Below, piece by piece: positions 22,930 through 22,944 of a DNA stretch of 22,944 nt; the first letter of the stretch is position 1, and the number at the start of each line of letters is the position of its first letter. Both the position numbers and the translations under genes were made by a program. The notes below the pieces were generated by a model that searched no databases, had not been told where the DNA came from, and worked only from the letters and a program-made list of their open reading frames with translations. Origin of the DNA: JAIXWP01 sp049318685. GTDB taxonomy: Bacteria > Bacteroidota > Bacteroidia > Flavobacteriales_D > Sanyastnellaceae. The DNA lies in assembly GCA_049318685.1 (NCBI GenBank), contig JBMOFW010000019.1, forward strand, positions 1 through 22,944, read 5' to 3'.

Positions 22930-22944
22930 GCCTGAATAGACGAT

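Overview
The window comes from a member of the Bacteroidota, probably a free-living or environmental one. Four things support this: a periplasmic-propeller (Reg_prop/Y_Y_Y) histidine kinase; upstream sites matching the Bacteroidota promoter form (TTG, about 20 bp, TAnnTTTG); little Shine-Dalgarno signal; and the linkage of a coiled-coil gene, zapA and rny. The base composition looks moderately A+T-rich. There are about 21 genes, densely packed. The longest gene-free stretch is about 130 bp, and I see no tRNA, rRNA, insertion sequence, CRISPR array or phage gene.

Layout. 1-3386 (minus): a two-component pair, a propeller sensor kinase followed by a LuxR-type response regulator cut by the window start. 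3439-5794: a GlxA-type AraC regulator diverging from an AHSA1/SRPBCC gene and a double-domain VOC gene, closed by a bidirectional terminator. 5845-8086 (minus): a small coiled-coil protein, zapA and rny. 8253-9968 (plus): an M23 metallopeptidase. 9969-12616 (minus): an orphan family-5 solute-binding lipoprotein followed by ACMSD, a kynurenine-pathway enzyme. 12686-13726 (plus): an exported endonuclease/exonuclease/phosphatase lipoprotein, then a second bidirectional terminator. 13791-14165 (minus): a histone-H1-like Ala/Lys/Pro protein. 14244-15149 (minus): a DUF2279 protein. 15203-19431 (plus): an intact hybrid histidine kinase followed by a relative whose kinase residues are all lost. 19428-21328 (minus): a CoA-binding protein, a GNAT acetyltransferase and the lytic transglycosylase MltG. 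21394-22929 (plus): the start of a surface-polysaccharide operon with a Wza-like export lipoprotein, RfbC and a short membrane ORF that may be frameshifted.

How the genes work together. Envelope and division functions dominate: ZapA and its coiled-coil partner, M23, MltG and polysaccharide export. Signal transduction is the other theme. The most unusual item is the tandem at 15203-19431: a canonical hybrid kinase next to a two-TM, hybrid-kinase-shaped protein. In the second protein the phospho-accepting His, the N-box Asn, the G1 Asp and the glycine loop are gone, and its second receiver has Glu in place of Asp. This looks like a dedicated pseudokinase adaptor or regulator. The histone-like protein and a perfect 15-bp palindrome midway between two divergent lipoprotein genes also deserve attention.
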